From Candidatus Aquiluna sp. UB-MaderosW2red (GTDB lineage Bacteria; Actinomycetota; Actinomycetes; Actinomycetales; Microbacteriaceae), in NCBI RefSeq assembly GCF_900100865.1, contig NZ_LT627734.1, positions 744,001 to 808,000 on the forward strand: a stretch of 64,000 nt of DNA, in the 5' to 3' direction. Below are positions 63,354 through 64,000 of the stretch, piece after piece. Below the pieces are notes generated by a model. It ran no database searches, was not told the DNA's origin, and worked only from the letters and a program-made list of their open reading frames with translations. A program made the position numbers and the translations under genes. How positions within the stretch are numbered: the first letter of the stretch is position 1; every line of letters begins with the position of its first letter.

Positions 63354-63498
63354 ATGAAAGACGGTTACTTCAGTCCCGCAACCCGTTCTTAGCGTTGCTG
63401 AAGCCCGGGCGGGCCTCAGCAAAATCATCAAGCTTCTCAATGAGGATTCCAGCACGGGGGTAACTGCTTTCATCGGCTCTCATCGCAAGGCCCAGGTC
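63354..63498 (+). other. Phd/YefM-like antitoxin segment without an in-frame start
   Basis: From 63358 the frame that continues into the MNT gene is open and reads VPQPVLSVAEARAGLSKI, IKLLNEDSSTGVTAFIGSHR, KAQVVIMAARNYESF, a recognisable Phd/YefM DNA-binding domain (EARA.LS, a variable loop, then V..MA..NYE). The only ATG (63354) is in another frame and stops after 12 codons at 63390-63392. A one-base deletion near 63360-63364 would join it to this frame. Alternatives are a non-standard start (ACG 63361), a frameshift, an assembly error, or decay. Confidence 0.65.
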
Positions 63499-63837
63499 GT
63501 GATCATGGCCGCAAGAAATTATGAGTCTTTTGCGGCAGAAAGAAAAACTGCCCTCACTCTTTCAGGGGTTAGGCGGTTGAGTTCGATAATCAGAAAAATC
63601 GCAGCCAGCTGGGGGCTGGCAGCAGTGTCACTGTTTGGGTCGGTAGCTCGAAACGAGGCCACAGAGCAAAGTGATGTTGACCTTCTGGTGACTTCTAAGC
63701 ATGGCGTTTCACTCTCAGCCCTCTCCGGATTCAAAGAAGACATGGAGTTGCTTCTTCGCTCTGAGGTCGATGTTTTGCTGCGAAACGTCAATTCGGAAGT
63801 AAATAATCTAATTGCAGCTGAAGCGATAGAAATTTAG
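63499..63837 (+). CDS. MNT-type nucleotidyltransferase domain (antitoxin MntA-like), canonical-start part
   Basis: From GTG 63499 the product is 112 residues, mostly a minimal nucleotidyltransferase (MNT) domain: VSLFGSVARNEATEQSDVDLLV holds the GS-x10-DxD signature (seen as LFGSVARNEA and SDVDLLV), with a third acid in RSEVDVLLRN. In MntA-HepT systems such a protein modifies and silences a HEPN RNase. The frame is open for 47 codons upstream with a Phd/YefM-like domain, so the natural protein is probably a Phd-MNT fusion of about 160 residues. The stop shares a base with the next GTG. Confidence 0.78.
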   Translation: MIMAARNYESFAAERKTALTLSGVRRLSSIIRKIAASWGLAAVSLFGSVARNEATEQSDVDLLVTSKHGVSLSALSGFKEDMELLLRSEVDVLLRNVNSEVNNLIAAEAIEI

Positions 63838-64000
63838 TGACGCTCCAAGAGGAGTGCGCCCAGTTGGAGCTGCTCTTGACAGACTTTTATCAAGGCGAGG
63901 CCATAAGAGATTTTGGCGAAGAGGACTTTTTGAGTCGGTTCGAGCTCGAGCTTGCCGCTGAGGCTCTTTCGATTCATGTGGGGGAGTCATTGGAAAGACT
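63837..64000 (+). CDS. HEPN/HepT-like toxin (cut by window end)
   Basis: GTG at 63837 overlaps the MNT stop by one base. The 54 codons present read as helices with QLELLLTDFYQGEAIRDFGE and ELELAAEALSIHVGESLERL, the second block matching the HepT (DUF86-like) helix with its ...E-iGE-..kRL pattern. The diagnostic Arg-x4-6-His RNase motif would lie beyond the window. Call based on the fragment plus its MNT neighbour. Confidence 0.65.
   Translation, partial: MTLQEECAQLELLLTDFYQGEAIRDFGEEDFLSRFELELAAEALSIHVGESLER

Overview
The window is a dense stretch of chromosome from a small-genome actinobacterium, most likely a member of the Microbacteriaceae. The basis is family content: DUF3027, DUF2530, DUF501, DUF4307, DUF4245, a SepX/GlpR-like protein, an actinobacterial SerC, and XPB with its Helicase_C_3 partner. 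GC content is only about half, intergenic gaps are mostly short, stop/start overlaps of 1-4 bases are common, and GTG/TTG starts are frequent. Together these suggest a streamlined lineage such as the freshwater 'Luna' group (Rhodoluna/Aquiluna-like). That placement is an inference; no rRNA gene is present to test it.

Layout. 1-6.2 kb: XPB helicase module (minus strand), cold-shock protein, DUF3027/DUF2530, serC, a DtxR-type metal regulator and an NlpC/P60 wall hydrolase. 6.2-13.5 kb is the most accessory-looking part: HNH protein, TerC, a PadR/HAAS membrane sensor pair interrupted by an in-frame TGA, tRNA-Arg(CCT), a hairpin-rich gap, an ACR3-like permease, a small unknown ORF, a glutathione-reductase-type flavoprotein and a small membrane protein closed by a strong terminator. 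13.6-19.8 kb: a 1203-codon DUF4011/superfamily-1 helicase-like protein with degenerate ATPase motifs, FmdB, 5-formyl-THF cyclo-ligase, GNAT acetyltransferase, SepX/GlpR-like protein, and an Ala/Lys/Pro-rich histone-H1-like protein. 19.8-24.3 kb: SDR epimerase, second TerC, MFS transporter and a protein mannosyltransferase.

24.3-37.8 kb is a housekeeping run on the plus strand: rsmI, metG, tatD, rsmA, ispE, ABC-F, tRNA-Gln, glmU, prs, an APC permease, an aldehyde dehydrogenase, rplY/ctc and pth. 37.8-49.6 kb: mfd, mazG, DUF3800, a TetR regulator, hisS, eno, an FtsB/DivIC-like protein, DUF501, a subtilisin-like protease and NDH-2. 49.6-63.3 kb: tRNA-Leu(TAA), an esterase, lemA-htpX, ilvA, greA, DUF4307, a PAQR protein, a cis-prenyltransferase, PhoH, a prepilin peptidase, fumC, carbonic anhydrase, DUF4245, xseB-xseA and ispH.

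The right edge (63.3-64.0 kb) holds a toxin-antitoxin-like module. A Phd/YefM-like segment runs in frame into an MNT nucleotidyltransferase and is followed, with a one-base overlap, by a HEPN/HepT-like gene cut by the window end. A perfect 10-6-10 palindrome with two TGTACA hexamers 12 bp apart lies just upstream, matching the known YefM operator pattern. The Phd-like part has no in-frame ATG, GTG or TTG start.

The observations most worth following up are this Phd-MNT/HEPN locus, the apparently ATPase-dead full-length helicase-like protein, the in-frame TGA in the HAAS/PASTA sensor, the short-variable-arm tRNA with a UAA anticodon, and several long inverted repeats in gene-free gaps.
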